Assembly: GCA_030762935.1 (NCBI GenBank)
Contig: CM060882.1
Location: 24,061,001-24,125,000, forward strand
Source: Hymenopus coronatus
Lineage: Eukaryota > Arthropoda > Insecta > Mantodea > Hymenopodidae
Direction of reading: 5' to 3'
Length of the DNA: 64,000 bases
Below the pieces are notes generated by a model. That model was given only the letters and a program-made list of their open reading frames with translations, had not been told where the DNA came from and did not search any database. A program made the position numbers and the translations under genes. Shown here piece by piece: positions 1 through 10,202 of the stretch. Within the stretch, counting starts at the first letter, position 1. Each line of letters starts with the position of its first letter.

Positions 1-40
1 CAGACAGATGAGTGAAATAATTGCTTTTTACTTGTTTCAG

Positions 41-205
41 TATTCTATGCGGGATGTAGCTGAGCAAGCCAAAGAAGAAATTCTGCTCTACAGAATGCCT
101 AAACTGATGCAGACCTACAGAAGGAGTATGTTCTACGAGAAGCTGTATGAAATGGTCTCAAAAGCTGTTAGAGAATACCAAGGATCCAACAGCGTCAGTG
201 CTTAG
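41..205 (+). CDS. terminal exon of an unrecognised gene
   Basis: This is a 3'-terminal coding exon. A pyrimidine-rich tract ends in a splice acceptor AG at 39-40, and the reading frame then runs 54 codons to a TAG at 203-205. The upstream in-frame ATG at 8 lies before the acceptor, inside the presumed intron, so it is not taken as a start. The peptide is rich in charged and aromatic residues (MRDVAEQAKEEILLYRMPKL, then a helix-like stretch with FYEKLYEMVSKAVREYQ) and looks like an amphipathic helical C-terminus. I do not recognise the family. Two poly(A) signals follow within 50 bases, which supports a real transcript end. The rest of the gene lies outside the window to the left. Confidence 0.72.
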   Translation, partial: YSMRDVAEQAKEEILLYRMPKLMQTYRRSMFYEKLYEMVSKAVREYQGSNSVSA

Positions 206-233
206 CTACAAACTTTATATGTAAACATTGGAA

Positions 234-256
234 AATAAAGACTATCTTTAAATAAA
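234..256 (+). promoter_or_regulatory. paired AATAAA polyadenylation signals
   Basis: Two AATAAA hexamers at 234-239 and 251-256 follow the TAG at 203-205 by 29 and 46 bases. That is the expected distance for 3'-end processing of a gene with a very short 3'UTR. Confidence 0.65.
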
Positions 257-310
257 GTGATGATTTCTTATAAAGCACTTCCAGAGGCATTCAATGAAAA
301 ACTATATTAA

Positions 311-1339
311 TAGGGATAGCATCTTGGGGACCGATAGCGGGGCAGAATCGAAGTTAGCGCAGCATGGTATGTAGTTGTGATGTGTTGACATGCAGTGTGT
401 ACATAGTGGCACTAATAGAAGGAAAATGGGACATTGGTAAACTGTCATGTTTTCACTAGCAGTGGAAGGCGTTTGAGGTTAGGTGAATGGTAAACATAAA
501 TACCATTGACTTAAGGAGCTAAAAGTTGTAATATTTACATTGCTGTTGTGCAACAAGTCTTCAGCATCATTATCCGTTTAATTTTCTCTCAAGACACGCA
601 GATTACAAGGTACTCGCACAAATGTACAAAATACATTCTATCGGTTCCAATGTGGATCGTCTCCGATTTGTATTGTGAAAAGCTTCACTGTACATCACAA
701 GATGTGATTGGAGCAAAACGAAAATAGAACACATCAACGACTATTGGGTAAGATACTCCATCAGCAATTATTTCTGCGTCCCATTCTATATTGGGCGTGA
801 AAGACCGCTTAATTTTACTCAGAGGCCTCTCTATCAGGCTTGAGAATTATTTCTGTAACAACACCTCGTGGCACATCTCGTGTTTCTCCGCATTATGGAA
901 AATCCGACACTGTCTTCATTTTATTTTTCACACGGTCTAAAACATGTGTCACAGGTCTCTGATTAATTGCTTGCACAAGTTCATCGACAGATTTCAGGGC
1001 TCGAGACATTTCAATATTCGATGTTTCCAAATATATGTTATTGTCGTAGATATATCTACAAATTTCTTCTGTATGAATTGCAAATCTTCATGCAACCTTT
1101 TTGAAGCAAGAGATTTTACAACCTTGATCGAAGAGCATGCACTATCATCAAACACATTAGTTACTTGTAAAACAGTATTGTAATATACAGCATAGTATAC
1201 TGCTGCGTCGAGCCACGTTCCCCAATACGTTACTTCAGCTTGTTTACATGCGGCGCCAATGCAGGTCGGTCTCTACTCGGTAGGTATGCAATTGGTATCC
1301 GCTTGCGTCCCTCTGTCGGTCCCCAAGATGCTATCCCTA
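311..1339 (-). mobile_element. hAT-like DNA transposon remnant with perfect TIRs
   Basis: The element is bounded by terminal inverted repeats that are identical over 24 bases (311-334 and 1316-1339; they start TAGGGATAGCATCTTGGGGA) and stay similar for about 10 bases more. Flanking octamers TATATTAA (303-310) and CTTATTAA (1340-1347) agree at 6 of 8 positions, which fits a decayed 8-bp target duplication. On the minus strand, about 1235 down to 890, a broken frame reads YWGTWLDAAVYY and later FIQKKFVDISTTITY. This resembles the C-terminal half of hAT transposases that carry a WGTWLxAAxYY motif. One frameshift is needed near 1035, so the protein is dead. At about 1.03 kb the copy is internally deleted relative to autonomous hATs. 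Confidence 0.68.
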
Positions 1340-1426
1340 CTTATTAATGTGAGGTTCGCCGTTTGTCGAATAAAATAGCAATGAGGTCGTAGCGTAAGCG
1401 CATGCGCGTGGGAAGACCACAATTTC

Positions 1427-2005
1427 TTACTTTCTCCAGTCCCTGTGTACAACATTCATAGTGGATAGAGAGTATTGTATTCCACCCAAAAATTCTATGT
1501 CGAGATTTTCCCTGACTCCAAGAAAGGCATTTTTAGAAAAAAGGTCCGTGTGTGTCTGTAGACAGCGTAGCTCAAAAACGAAAAGACCGTCAAAAATCAA
1601 ACTTGGTATTTAACTTTAGTATCTTTCAAGGATGCGACGCGAAGATTTTCAAGAAAATCTCCCACCACAAACTACCTATTATCTACATGGATTTTTTTTT
1701 TTAAAAATTTTGTGTTTCTTAAAAATGGCTCTAATGATTTTGATTAAAATACCGTATATTAAGATATTTATCTACAACACAAAAACTGAATATTTTGAAT
1801 TTTCTGGGAATAGCCTCTGAAGATCTCTTTATTCTGGACAAGTTTTGCAGAATTTTAATGCACTTAAACCGTCAGAGATAGAAAAAACTTAGTACACAAA
1901 AAATGTAAATCTCGTTAAAACACATAATTTATGTCCTATACATTTTTATGCAGAGCTGACCGTTTCTGAGATATTCCTTGTTATTGGTTTCAATTTTGTT
2001 TTCTT
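1427..2005 (-). repeat. CTCTACA dispersed repeat, partial copy
   Basis: Minus-oriented copy of the dispersed family. It opens at the hairpin end (TTACTTTCTC), passes the phrase ACCCAAAAATTC and the conserved block TTGATTAAAAT, and stops at about 2005, where a second copy in the same orientation begins. The distal third of the element is missing, so the two copies form a truncated head-to-tail pair. Confidence 0.75.
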
Positions 2006-2832
2006 TTTTACTTTCTCTATACGCACTACGTACATAGTGTATAGAGAAGGTATTGCACTCCACCAAAAAATTCTATACCGAAATTTCACCGGAAATATAT
2101 GTTTTAGGGTCCCCTGTATCCAAAAAAAAAAAGTATTTTCAGGAAAACGTCCGTGTGGGTGTGTGTGTCCGTGTGTCTGTGAACACGATAACTCAAAAAT
2201 GAAAAGTCGGTAAAATACCAAACTTGGGATGCGACACGAAGATTTTGAGAAAAATCCCAACTCAAACTACCCTTTACATGGAACATGTTTCGAAAATTTT
2301 GATTTTCTAAAAAATGGCTCTAACGATTTTGATTAAAATATTGTATATTAAAGATATTTACCTGACAAATAAAATGTATATCTTGAATTTTCTGGGAATA
2401 GCCTCTGAAGACTACTTTATTCTGGATCAATTTTACGGAATTTTGCATAACTGCTAAACCGTAAGAGATGGACAAAAACTTACCACACAAATGTAGAGCG
2501 CCTTAAAACACACACTATATGTTATATACATTTTTCCGTGGAGTTGATTGTTTTTTATATATTCCTTGTTTTTGATTTCAGCTATAAAAACATACTTTTC
2601 TCATACAGAAATTTGTCAACTCATGTCCATACAAACAAAGGAACTTCAGTTACATAGCAACTAGCTTTTGATTATCACTTTAACCTATGGTACCCCCCCC
2701 CCTATTTCGCTTCTACTAACAAGGAAGCAAGTAATAAGACTATTTCTGTTAATTTTTTCTCGATTAGATGAAGTAAATAGAATAATTTGTTGCAGAGATG
2801 TGGAGAAAGTCATGTGAATGGAACACATCAGA
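2006..2832 (-). repeat. CTCTACA dispersed repeat, near-complete copy
   Basis: Near full-length minus-oriented copy, from the hairpin end (ACTTTCTCTATACG, with CACTATGTAC-type dyad symmetry) to the conserved end GAGAAAGTCATGTGAATGG followed by AACACATCAGATTTTT. It has a short GT run at 2157-2185 at the position where other copies carry long microsatellites. A C-rich tract lies at 2694-2703. No ORF is conserved. Confidence 0.8.
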
Positions 2833-3208
2833 TTTTTTTTTTCGTAGTCGGCTTACCCTCTGCTTATGTAGGACTGACACCCACCTAGGACTTATAAGCG
2901 GATGCCTAGGAGTCAGAAGCCTGTCGGGAAGCCAACGGCACGAAACCACAGAATGGAGAGCCTGGAACGAGTGGTCGGCCCGTAGCCCTGCGTGAGCGTG
3001 AGGAAGTGGACGATATGAAATACAAGCGAAATGGATGATAGGAAAGGTGATGATGGGGTAATTGGTGGAATGAGAGGTGGGGGAAACCCGAGACCCGGAT
3101 AAACCCTCCCATAAATCTGCCATAAATCCCACATGCGGCGCTTAGGATCGAATCCGGACCACCTAGATTGGAGGCTAGTGGTCTAACCGCTCGGCCACAG
3201 CGCCGCCT
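2833..3208 (-). mobile_element. tRNA-headed SINE (family 1)
   Basis: Read on the minus strand, it starts at 3208 with a tRNA-like head. An A-box-like GCTGTGGCCGAGCGGTTA is followed by a B-box-like GGATTCGATCC (about 3145-3155). The head ends near 3135 and a conserved body of about 300 bases follows. The element ends in AGCCGACTACG and an A run (T run on plus, 2833-2842). Related copies lie at 53335, 60632 and 63202. It sits in the junction between two CTCTACA segments. It is a retroposed pseudogene, not a functional tRNA. Confidence 0.82.
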
Positions 3209-3525
3209 GGTTTCAATTTTAAACTACTTACAATTTTCTTAAACGGGAAGTGACGTTTCGGTTCATCTCTCTTGTTTTACTGCAGGCCATGCAAAGCGCA
3301 CCGAACTTCATTTGTTTCATATTGGACCGGCTTTTAAAGGATTTGACTATCGCTTTAGCCTACTGTATTCCCGTATGTCCCTTCTACTTACAAGGAAGAC
3401 AGACTTCCTGCTAATGTTTACCTTTATTAGCAAGTTGTAAATAAAAGAATAATCTTTTATAAGGAAAAATTGTTTGTGAAACAACTAGAGAAAGTCATGT
3501 GAATGGATCACACACACTGTTTTAA
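3209..3525 (-). repeat. CTCTACA repeat, distal fragment
   Basis: This holds the distal part of a minus-oriented copy: TTTCAATTTTAAACTACTT, then CTTTTAAAGGATTTGACTAT, CTTCTACTTACAAGGAAG, and the end CTAGAGAAAGTCATGTGAAT. It begins directly after the SINE head at 3208. Confidence 0.7.
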
Positions 3526-3699
3526 TATTAAAAATTCTCAAAACACATTCAGAAGCAGGCTGGATCTTTGTAGTCTGCCTTATATATAATACACATATCT
3601 GCAGGAATGATTACTGCATAACAGCTCGCCCGGTAACCAGATATCGCTTTCCCTTCTCCCCACCCCTCAACCAGCAGGCTCACGAGCCCAGAACACAAC

Positions 3700-3850
3700 T
3701 TATAAAAGAAAGTATTTCTGCTAATGTTTGTCTTTTTTTTTTTTTTTTTTTTTTTTTGTAGTGTTTAACGCCCGCTTGAACTACTCATGGCGCCGCAGGC
3801 GGTGACACTGTAGAGAAAGTCATGTGAATGGAACACACCAAATTTTTCAT
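3700..3850 (-). repeat. CTCTACA repeat fragment split by a poly(A) module
   Basis: A short end fragment. TATTTCTGCTAATGTTTGTC precedes, and TAGAGAAAGTCATGTGAATG follows, the short module at 3733-3810. About 60-80 consensus bases that normally lie between these blocks are missing. Confidence 0.55.
3733..3810 (-). mobile_element. short poly(A)-tailed module (possible SINE 3' tail)
   Basis: Read on minus, this is about 53 bases beginning CAGTGTCACCGCCTGCGGCG, ending GGGCGTTAAACACTAC and running into a 25-base A tract. A second copy with the same breakpoint lies at 10780-10843 inside the Helitron. Because both begin at the same base, this may be a complete tiny retroposon rather than a random fragment. 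The GCGTTAAAC-type end is common at SINE 3' ends. Confidence 0.45.
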
Positions 3851-5029
3851 TTTTTAAAGGATTTAGTGAATTTGCTTAAATGAATTGATATCTCATTCGC
3901 GAAAATGTCAAATCTGAGATCATATGCTACAGAAAACATTGTTATATTTCTGTTTTAGCTGACACCGAACAACGGCATTACTATTATGTATCATCAGTAG
4001 GGCCCGGATTTTTAGGTGCTAAAAACTTGGGAAATATTTATTTTTATGCACTAAAATGTTAAAAATATATGCTAAAAAGTAAAAAAATATGTGCCAAAAC
4101 AAATTAAATATTTGTTTAAAGATCTGAATGGTTGATCTAATAGAAATGTAGGTACGTGGTACTCACCAGACATCATTCCTGGAAGGGATCACCAAATACT
4201 GTAGAGTTACAATCACGTTCTTTTTCAAATTTTCCATCCCGAAAGAAGAAGTGCCTTGAATTTAAAAAATGATCGCCCCACGTAAGTCTAGCGTAATTAT
4301 AACATAGAATGTCACTCACAATAACTTCTTCATGTTGACCATCCGACACATTTTAAATTTTACACATTATGTTAAATCCACATTAAGTTTATTATTTTAG
4401 AACACTTCCTTGCATTTTCTTTTTATATTTTGTGCTGCAGGACCAGAGAGAATATTGTTTTTTTTCCCCATATCCTGAACTACTTGAACTGTTTAAAACT
4501 ATTGGACATCAATTGTTGAAGTTGCGAATATTCAGAATTTAGATGTTGACTTTCATTCCAGATTAGTGCAGTGAGTTTAAGCTCCACAAATAAAGTTTAA
4601 ACTTTGTTTTAGAATATGTCTACACAAGCTGGTTTACAAGAGTGTTTCACTTTATGCTAAGTCCACTAATATTTTCGAACACTTCTTAGCATTTTCTCAC
4701 GATACACTGAACATTTACAAGGACGTGCACTGAATAATTAATAAAAAATCGTTTTTTTTAAAGCGCGAAATAGCTGCCTTGCGTTTGTTACAACTGAAAT
4801 GTGTCACTTGTAACGTTGGTCTGCCGTTAAGCCTTACCGCATAGCTGACAATGCAGGATTTTGCCATCAGAACTGAAAATATTCTTAAATTCCGCAGCAT
4901 ATTATTGCAACGATATCTTGCGCTACTTTTCACTCTGGGCATGTTTAATCCACTGTGAAGTAAAAACTGCCGATTTGTAACTTCCTAACACATTGTCTAA
5001 ACAAAGAACAAATGAGTGACTGACTATAC
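3851..5029. other. unassigned AT-rich spacer
   Basis: No gene seen. At about 3996-4017 the motif AGTAGGGCCCGGATTTTTAG resembles a hAT-type terminus, but no matching opposite end was found. ORFs here lack recognisable domains. Confidence 0.4.
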
Positions 5030-5215
5030 AGTTTAACAGTTCACATTCAACAGGTCGTGAGTTTGAATCTCGCTTAGGGTAAGTTACTCGAATAAGGTTT
5101 TTTTCGAGGTTTTCCCTTATCCTGAGAAGACAAATGTCGATAACTTTAAGCTCCATGGATCCCGAGATCATTTCAGTATCATTTCACCAATTTCATTCAT
5201 CGTCCGATATGACCA
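5030..5215 (+). mobile_element. tRNA-headed SINE (family 2)
   Basis: A plus-oriented fragment with B-box-like GAGTTTGAATCTCGC followed by TTAGGGTAAGTTACTCG, GGTTTTCCCTTATCCTGAGA and CATTCATCGTCCGAT. The same ordered blocks recur inverted at 5885-6115, 9155-9400 and 44500-44685. The A-box region is decayed. Confidence 0.65.
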
Positions 5216-5884
5216 AAATATTAGTGTATATTACTAGCCGGGCTGTGAAGCGACAACAGCTGTTTATTTATTTCAAGCATATCCTGCTCTTATCTTGCGA
5301 GCTCATGTAACTAAGGATGTTTTCTTCAAACTGACATATCAGTTCATCCAATAATTAACAACAAATTGCGTCATCTGGACGTGTAATTCAGCATTACATC
5401 AGTGGATAGTGACTTGCTAAAAATAATTCTGCTGCTGCTTTCGTGGTTTTATGAAATTATGAGAACATTATTTTTAAAAAGGTTTTCTTTATGTGATTTG
5501 TGCAATTTATGTGTATATACGAAAAATATTTCTTTACATAGAAAATTCAGAGAATATGCATTTTTATGTGCAATAAAATTTAAAATGTTTGGTGTAGTGT
5601 ACATATCCAGAACATTAAACTCAGTTTCAAGCTCATATTACGACGCAAACAAAATATGTCTTTACCTAAAAATCCGAGCGCTTAACATCAGTGATGTATC
5701 ATCATGATGCATTATCAATGATTTATATGGTTTTCATCGAAGGCAGTATTAAGATCTGTGATGAACCGATTTATTAACCCGATGGATTAACGCGTGTTTT
5801 GGCAATTATAGACATTTATTATTGAATTAGCAATCGTTAAAACGTCCGTTATTTTAATAACGTTGTTGAAGGCAGCTTTTACAG
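5216..5884. other. unassigned spacer
   Basis: No coding, RNA or transposon signal recognised. An ORF at 5402-5707 has no conserved motif and an AT-driven composition. Confidence 0.4.
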
Positions 5885-6115
5885 CTATTAGTTTTAACAT
5901 TTAACCACGTAGGTCATATAGGATGATGAATGCAATGGGTGCCATAATGCTCAAATGAGGCCGAGGTCCATATAGCTTAAAGTTACCCGACATTCATCTT
6001 ATAAGGGAAAATCCGGGGAAAAAATCTTATTCGGCTAACTGACCCCAGCCAAGATTCGAACTCGGGAATTTCTTGAATGTGAAGCGTGTGCACTACTCCC
6101 AATTGGTCTCAGGAA
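5885..6115 (-). mobile_element. SINE family 2, minus copy
   Basis: The minus reading gives a B-box-like CCCGAGTTCGAATCTTGGC, then a diverged body (ATAAGATGAATGTCGGGTAA) and a distal end with CATCATCCTATATGACC. It is the same family as 5030 and 9155. It lies just upstream of the mariner at 6144. Confidence 0.65.
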
Positions 6116-6143
6116 AATTCAAACTATTTTAAAAATTCAAATA

Positions 6144-7471
6144 CGAGGTACGTCCAGAAAGTAAGTTCCGTTTCAATTTATCTCCGCTGCAGCGCTGCGA
6201 TCGCAGTTCCGCACATGCGCGGTAGAGGCTCTCTATCAAGGAGAAGAAGCGTGCGCCATTTTGAGATCGCTGTCAGCCACATACGCTTTGTTGTGCTTGT
6301 TTACAATGTCGGTGTTGATTGAAAATCCCGCCACTTGTGAAATCCGATCTGTGATTCGTTTTCTGAATGCTAGGAAAGTGAAACCATTTGAAATTTATCG
6401 GCAAATTTGCGAAGTTTACGGACAAAATGCGATGAGTGATTCAATGGTGTGAAGATGGGTCCGACAGTTCAATGAAGGACGTAGTGAAGTGCACGATGAA
6501 GAACGAAGTGGGCGTCCATCTTTGGTTACAGAAGAACTGGTTCACGCGATTGATGATAAGATCCAGGAAAACAGCAAGTTTACAATTAGTGCTCTCGCTA
6601 TGGAATTTACCCAAAGCTCACGATCACTAATTCATGAAATTGTTACCGAAAAACTGAAATTTCGTAAACTTTGCTCACGTTGGATACCAAAGATTCTTAC
6701 TGAGCAACACAAAACAAAACGGATGGGTAGTGCACTTCAGTTTTTGACCCGTTATGATGAAGACGGCGAAGAATTTCTGACACAGATAGTCACAGGAGAT
6801 GAGACTTGGGTTTCTTACGACACCCCTGAAAGTAAGCGGCAATCAATGGAATGGAGACACACTTCATCCCCAGCAAAGGTTAAGCCGAAACAAATCTTGA
6901 CACCTCGAAAAATGATGTGCACAGTGTTCTGGGACTGGAAAGGCATCTTACTCATTGATTTCTTACCGCGTGGTCAAACAATCAAAGCAGATGTTTATTG
7001 CGAGACACTTAGGAAATTGCGCCGCGCAATACAGAATAAGCGCCGAGGATTGCTGTCAAAAGGTGTTGTTTTTCTTCACGACAACGCACGACCACATACT
7101 GCAAATGTGACGAATAACCTCCTACAGGGATTTGGCTGGGACGTGTTTGACCATCCTCCGTACAGCCCTGACCTCGCTCCTAGCGACTTTCATCTGTTCT
7201 TACATCTCAAGTCTTTCCTTGGCGGTCAACACTTCAACAATGACGAAGAGCTGAAAGAAAATGTTTCCAACTTTTTGAAGACACAGGCGGCAAACTTCTA
7301 TGAAGAAGGTATACAAAAAATTGTGCCACGCTATAACAAATGCCTGCAAAATTTCGGCAGTTATGTGGAAAAGCAGTTTAAGAAATGTAGAATTTTGTGC
7401 AATAAATATTCTGTATCTATACACAATTTAATTTTATTACCAAACGGAACTTACGTTCTAGACGTACCTCG
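6144..7471 (+). mobile_element. nearly complete mariner transposon
   Basis: The element is 1328 bp, flanked by TA duplications at 6142-6143 and 7472-7473. The 30-base terminal inverted repeats (6144-6173 and 7442-7471, start CGAGGTACGTC) agree at 28 positions. The interior is one mariner transposase gene. High TIR identity, a clean TA duplication and few lesions indicate a fairly recent insertion. Resemblance of the N-terminus (FLNARKVKPFEIYRQICEVY) to SETMAR-like mariner proteins of insects is from general family knowledge. Confidence 0.93.
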
Positions 7472-7511
7472 TATTACAGTTCTTAACCTACAATTTAGCC
7501 ACATAATATGA
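6306..7511 (+). pseudogene. mariner transposase with one premature stop
   Basis: The transposase begins at the ATG at 6306. The frame is open except for one TGA at 6450-6452 (codon 49, after MSDSMV and before RWVRQF). It then stays open through residue 340 of the downstream ORF. The first catalytic Asp is in VTGDETW (codon 165, 6798-6800), the second in FLHDNARPHTA and the third in YSPDLAPSDFHLF. I count 34 residues between the last two, the DD34D signature of mariner. The N-terminal half holds the two helix-turn-helix DNA-binding units expected for the family. The normal stop appears lost: the frame runs through EKQFKK, across the 3' TIR and ends outside the element at 7511. Both lesions argue that this copy is inactive. 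Confidence 0.9.
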
Positions 7512-8114
7512 TATAAAGAATTCTTCTGTATTATCAAAATGCTAGATATAATACAATTTACAAACCACTTTTATTTTCCGAAAATTTACACTCACAATTC
7601 GCGTTATTTTAACAAATAACGATTTATTATTTATTTGGTTGTTGGAATCTGCCTGGTGTCATGTTTGAATACATCCATTTCTCCTGCTTGTCCTTTAAAG
7701 AACATGGATTCTTTATGTTCCAGTTTACTGAAATATGAGGCAGCCAGTTCCGATAGATCATCTATCTCATCTCAGGAAAATCTGGAGACTTCTTTTTATT
7801 TTCTATTTTACTTTACCCTCAAGAGAATGTTCAACAATTATACTTTTCAAAATAAAACAAAAACGAATTAATGTAGACAAGGAGATTATAATAACACTTC
7901 AACCTCTTTAGCTATCGAGTTGGATGCTTTCTTTTAGTAATTCTCATAGAATCATTAGCGTAGCGTACGGTTAGCTGATGGCGGTTAGAGGAACGAAAAT
8001 TAACAATGATACACTGCGACTAAGTTTAACCGTGGTCAACGTTTGATCACGTTTCAGTGATCGGTCGATATAGAGTTGATCAAGAATGGTGCACATAGCC
8101 AGTTGGGTGCTTAA
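7475..8114. other. unassigned spacer
   Basis: AT-rich flank right of the mariner. No coding or transposon signal recognised. Confidence 0.4.
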
Positions 8115-8345
8115 CCGACCTTTCGTTTTTGAGTTATGCTGCTCATATTCACCAGACTTTTTCTAAAATAATAATAATAATGATATTAATAATAATAATA
8201 ATAATTATTATTATTATTATTTGATACGGAGGTTCTCCAAACTTGCATATCCGGTGAAATTTCGGTCTGGAATTTTTGAGTGGAGTATAATACCTTCTCT
8301 ACCTACTACATACATTGTATACTCGTGGAAGGCGAGTGAAAACAA
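8115..8345 (+). repeat. CTCTACA repeat, hairpin-end fragment with (TAA)n
   Basis: A plus-oriented end fragment: TTTCGTTTTTGAGTTATGC, a (TAA)n/(TTA)n run at 8165-8220, then ATATCCGGTGAAATTTCGGT and ATACCTTCTCTACCTACTAC. The microsatellite occupies the internal site at which other copies carry GT or CT runs. An AG-rich tract follows at 8350-8385. Confidence 0.65.
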
Positions 8346-8594
8346 GCTGAGAGAGAGGGAGGGAGGGGAGGGGAGAGAGGGAGATAATAACTGGGGCAAA
8401 TCTGTAGGTTCGCTATCAAAACATGCTGAAACTTTAATTGCAGAAATAGAAAATTAGCCTTTAATTTTTAATTTTGAAGTTAGAAGCTTACATATTACAA
8501 GGACAGATTATTGCATGTAGATATTACAAGGAGGGTAAACAAAGAAGAATATTATTGTATGCAATAACATCACAGTTGGCTGATTCCTACAGGT

Positions 8595-8745
8595 TAGTCG
8601 GTAGCGCACCTGCCTGGTCTCGGGTACAAATTCGTGGAATTTTCTCTAGCCAAGGTTATTCCCTAACCTTCGCATAGGCTAGAAGGATATTATTCTGCAG
8701 CTATAGGCGTCGTATAAATGGAACCATAAAGAGAGAAGAAGAAGA
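8595..8745 (+). mobile_element. possible decayed tRNA-headed SINE
   Basis: TTAGTCGGTAGCGCACCTGC resembles a tRNA-like A box region, followed by CTCGGGTACAAATTCG in the B-box position. The phrase TTATTCCCTAACC is close to CATTCCCTAACC in the element at 12083. Too decayed to be sure. Confidence 0.35.
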
Positions 8746-9154
8746 AAAAAATCTGATGTGTGCTATTCACATGATTTTCTCTATCTATTCTTCAAACAAA
8801 CTATTCTTACAAACTATTATTTTTATCTACATCATACTAATCAAGATAGGCAGTACCAGAAATGGGCTTATTACTTAGTTCCTTGTGAGTATAAAGGAAA
8901 TAAGTACGCTAAACCAACAGTAAAATATTTTAAAAGCTGTTGCAAAGCGATTGGCATTGGCATTCGTTTCTGTTTCCATGGGCAGGAGTAAAACAAAAGA
9001 GATACGAAACGGACGGGGACTTCTCGTATGAGAAAAGTATTTTAAAATTGAAACAAATAACAGGGCATATTTTTGAAATAGTTAGTTCTACAAAGAAACT
9101 GTATACCGCATAAATTGTGTGTCTTAGAGACTTATATTTTTTGTGTAGTAAGTT

Positions 9155-9400
9155 TTGTTTTGTTTTGTAGCTTAACGTCATTTAACCTGGTTGGTCTTAT
9201 CGGACGATGAATGAAATTGGTGAAATGTTGCTCAAATGATCTCGGAATCCATGGAGCTAAAGTTACTCGACATTCGTCTTCTCAGGATAAGGGAAAACCC
9301 CGAAAAAAACCTTTTCCGGGTAACTCACCCTAACCGAGATTCAAAGTGGTGACCTGTTGAATGCGAGGCAGACATGCTACCACCACATTACCCAGACCGA
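9155..9400 (-). mobile_element. SINE family 2, inserted in a CTCTACA copy
   Basis: Best-preserved copy of the family. On minus it reads: head with GGTAGCATGTCTGCC, B-box-like TTTGAATCTCGGTTAGGG, GAGTTACCCGGAAAAGG, GGTTTTCCCTTATCCTGAGA, CCATGGATTCCGAGATCATT and CATTCATCGTCCGAT. It interrupts the CTCTACA copy just after GTGTAGTAAGTTTTG, and the CTCTACA sequence resumes at about 9401. Confidence 0.78.
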
Positions 9401-9622
9401 CTGTTTACTAGCTATGCAAAAGTCATCCAGAAAGAAGAAGTCTACAGGGGCTATTCCCAAGAAATTCAGGAAATATGTTTTATTTACTACATGCTGACCC
9501 GACGAACTTTGTTCCGCCTTAGAGGCAATAAATGAGCAGATTTTGGATTTTAATAAGTTCAATTTTTATTAGGATAATTAATATAAATACAAAAAAAAAA
9601 AAAAAAGTATTTTAATGATTCT

Positions 9623-10102
9623 TTATTGGCCATTTGTTTTGGTGCATGGGTTGCACTCTTCAGTGAAGCACCTTGTGATAGACGACATTTCTTGTTTTAT
9701 TATCAGGCGCAAGAACAAATAACGCAGATGGTCCTCCGACCCGTGAACATGCCACATATAAATTGACCATGTTTTTGGATTTTCTAGATTCAGACCACAA
9801 ACTTTTAAGGATTGGCCTTGTGATTTGTTAATGGTCATGGCGAATGCAAGACGGATCGGAAATTGAAGTCGTTTAAACTCAAACGGCAAATCGGTTGGTA
9901 GCATCAGGATCCTCGTAATGAGAACTTCCTCACCTTCGAATTTTCCTTTGAGTATTGTCGCGTAAATCACATTGTTCATCAATTTACTTACCACCAAACG
10001 CGTTCCGTTGCACAGTTTTGGTTGGTGTATGTTTCGAAGCATGATTACTACGGAGCCAACCTTTAGTCGTAAATTGTGCGGTGGTAAGCCAGGCACACCC
10101 AA
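9623..10102 (-). pseudogene. Helitron PIF1-type helicase C-terminus
   Basis: The 159-residue minus ORF carries the C-terminal part of a Helitron PIF1-family helicase. It shows GVPGLPPHNLRLKVGSVVIM, then LRNIHQPKLCNGTRLVV (the oligonucleotide-binding region before the last motifs), LPTDLPFEFKRLQFPIRLAF, and the terminal motif AFAMTINKSQGQSLKVCGLNL. The NKSQGQS motif is the hallmark of the last SF1B helicase motif. Walker A and B are absent, so it is not functional. A host PIF1 is unlikely given the Helitron termini around it. Confidence 0.88.
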
Positions 10103-10202
10103 GGAGTTTAAAAATTCAATTGGATAGTTGGTGGCTTCATCTTCATTTGTTACACCGTCAATATAATTGAGCTAGTATGCAAGCAGTAATCAGTGCTGCA
10201 AT

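Noticed and set aside
944..1183. Plus-strand ORF of 79 codons
   Set aside because: It is a shadow of the minus-strand hAT transposase relic in the same interval.
3134..3208. Functional tRNA gene (minus), and similar heads at 53335, 60632 and 51650-51735
   Set aside because: A and B boxes are present, but the heads run straight into SINE bodies, stems are imperfect and copies are flanked by target duplications.
3996..4017. hAT-like terminus AGTAGGGCCCGGATTTTTAG
   Set aside because: No matching inverted end or target duplication was found within several kilobases.
6489..7511. Host SETMAR-type gene
   Set aside because: No SET domain, TIRs and TA duplications enclose it, and a premature TGA interrupts it.
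9623..10102. Host PIF1 DNA helicase
   Set aside because: Only the C-terminal motifs are present and they lie between Helitron termini.
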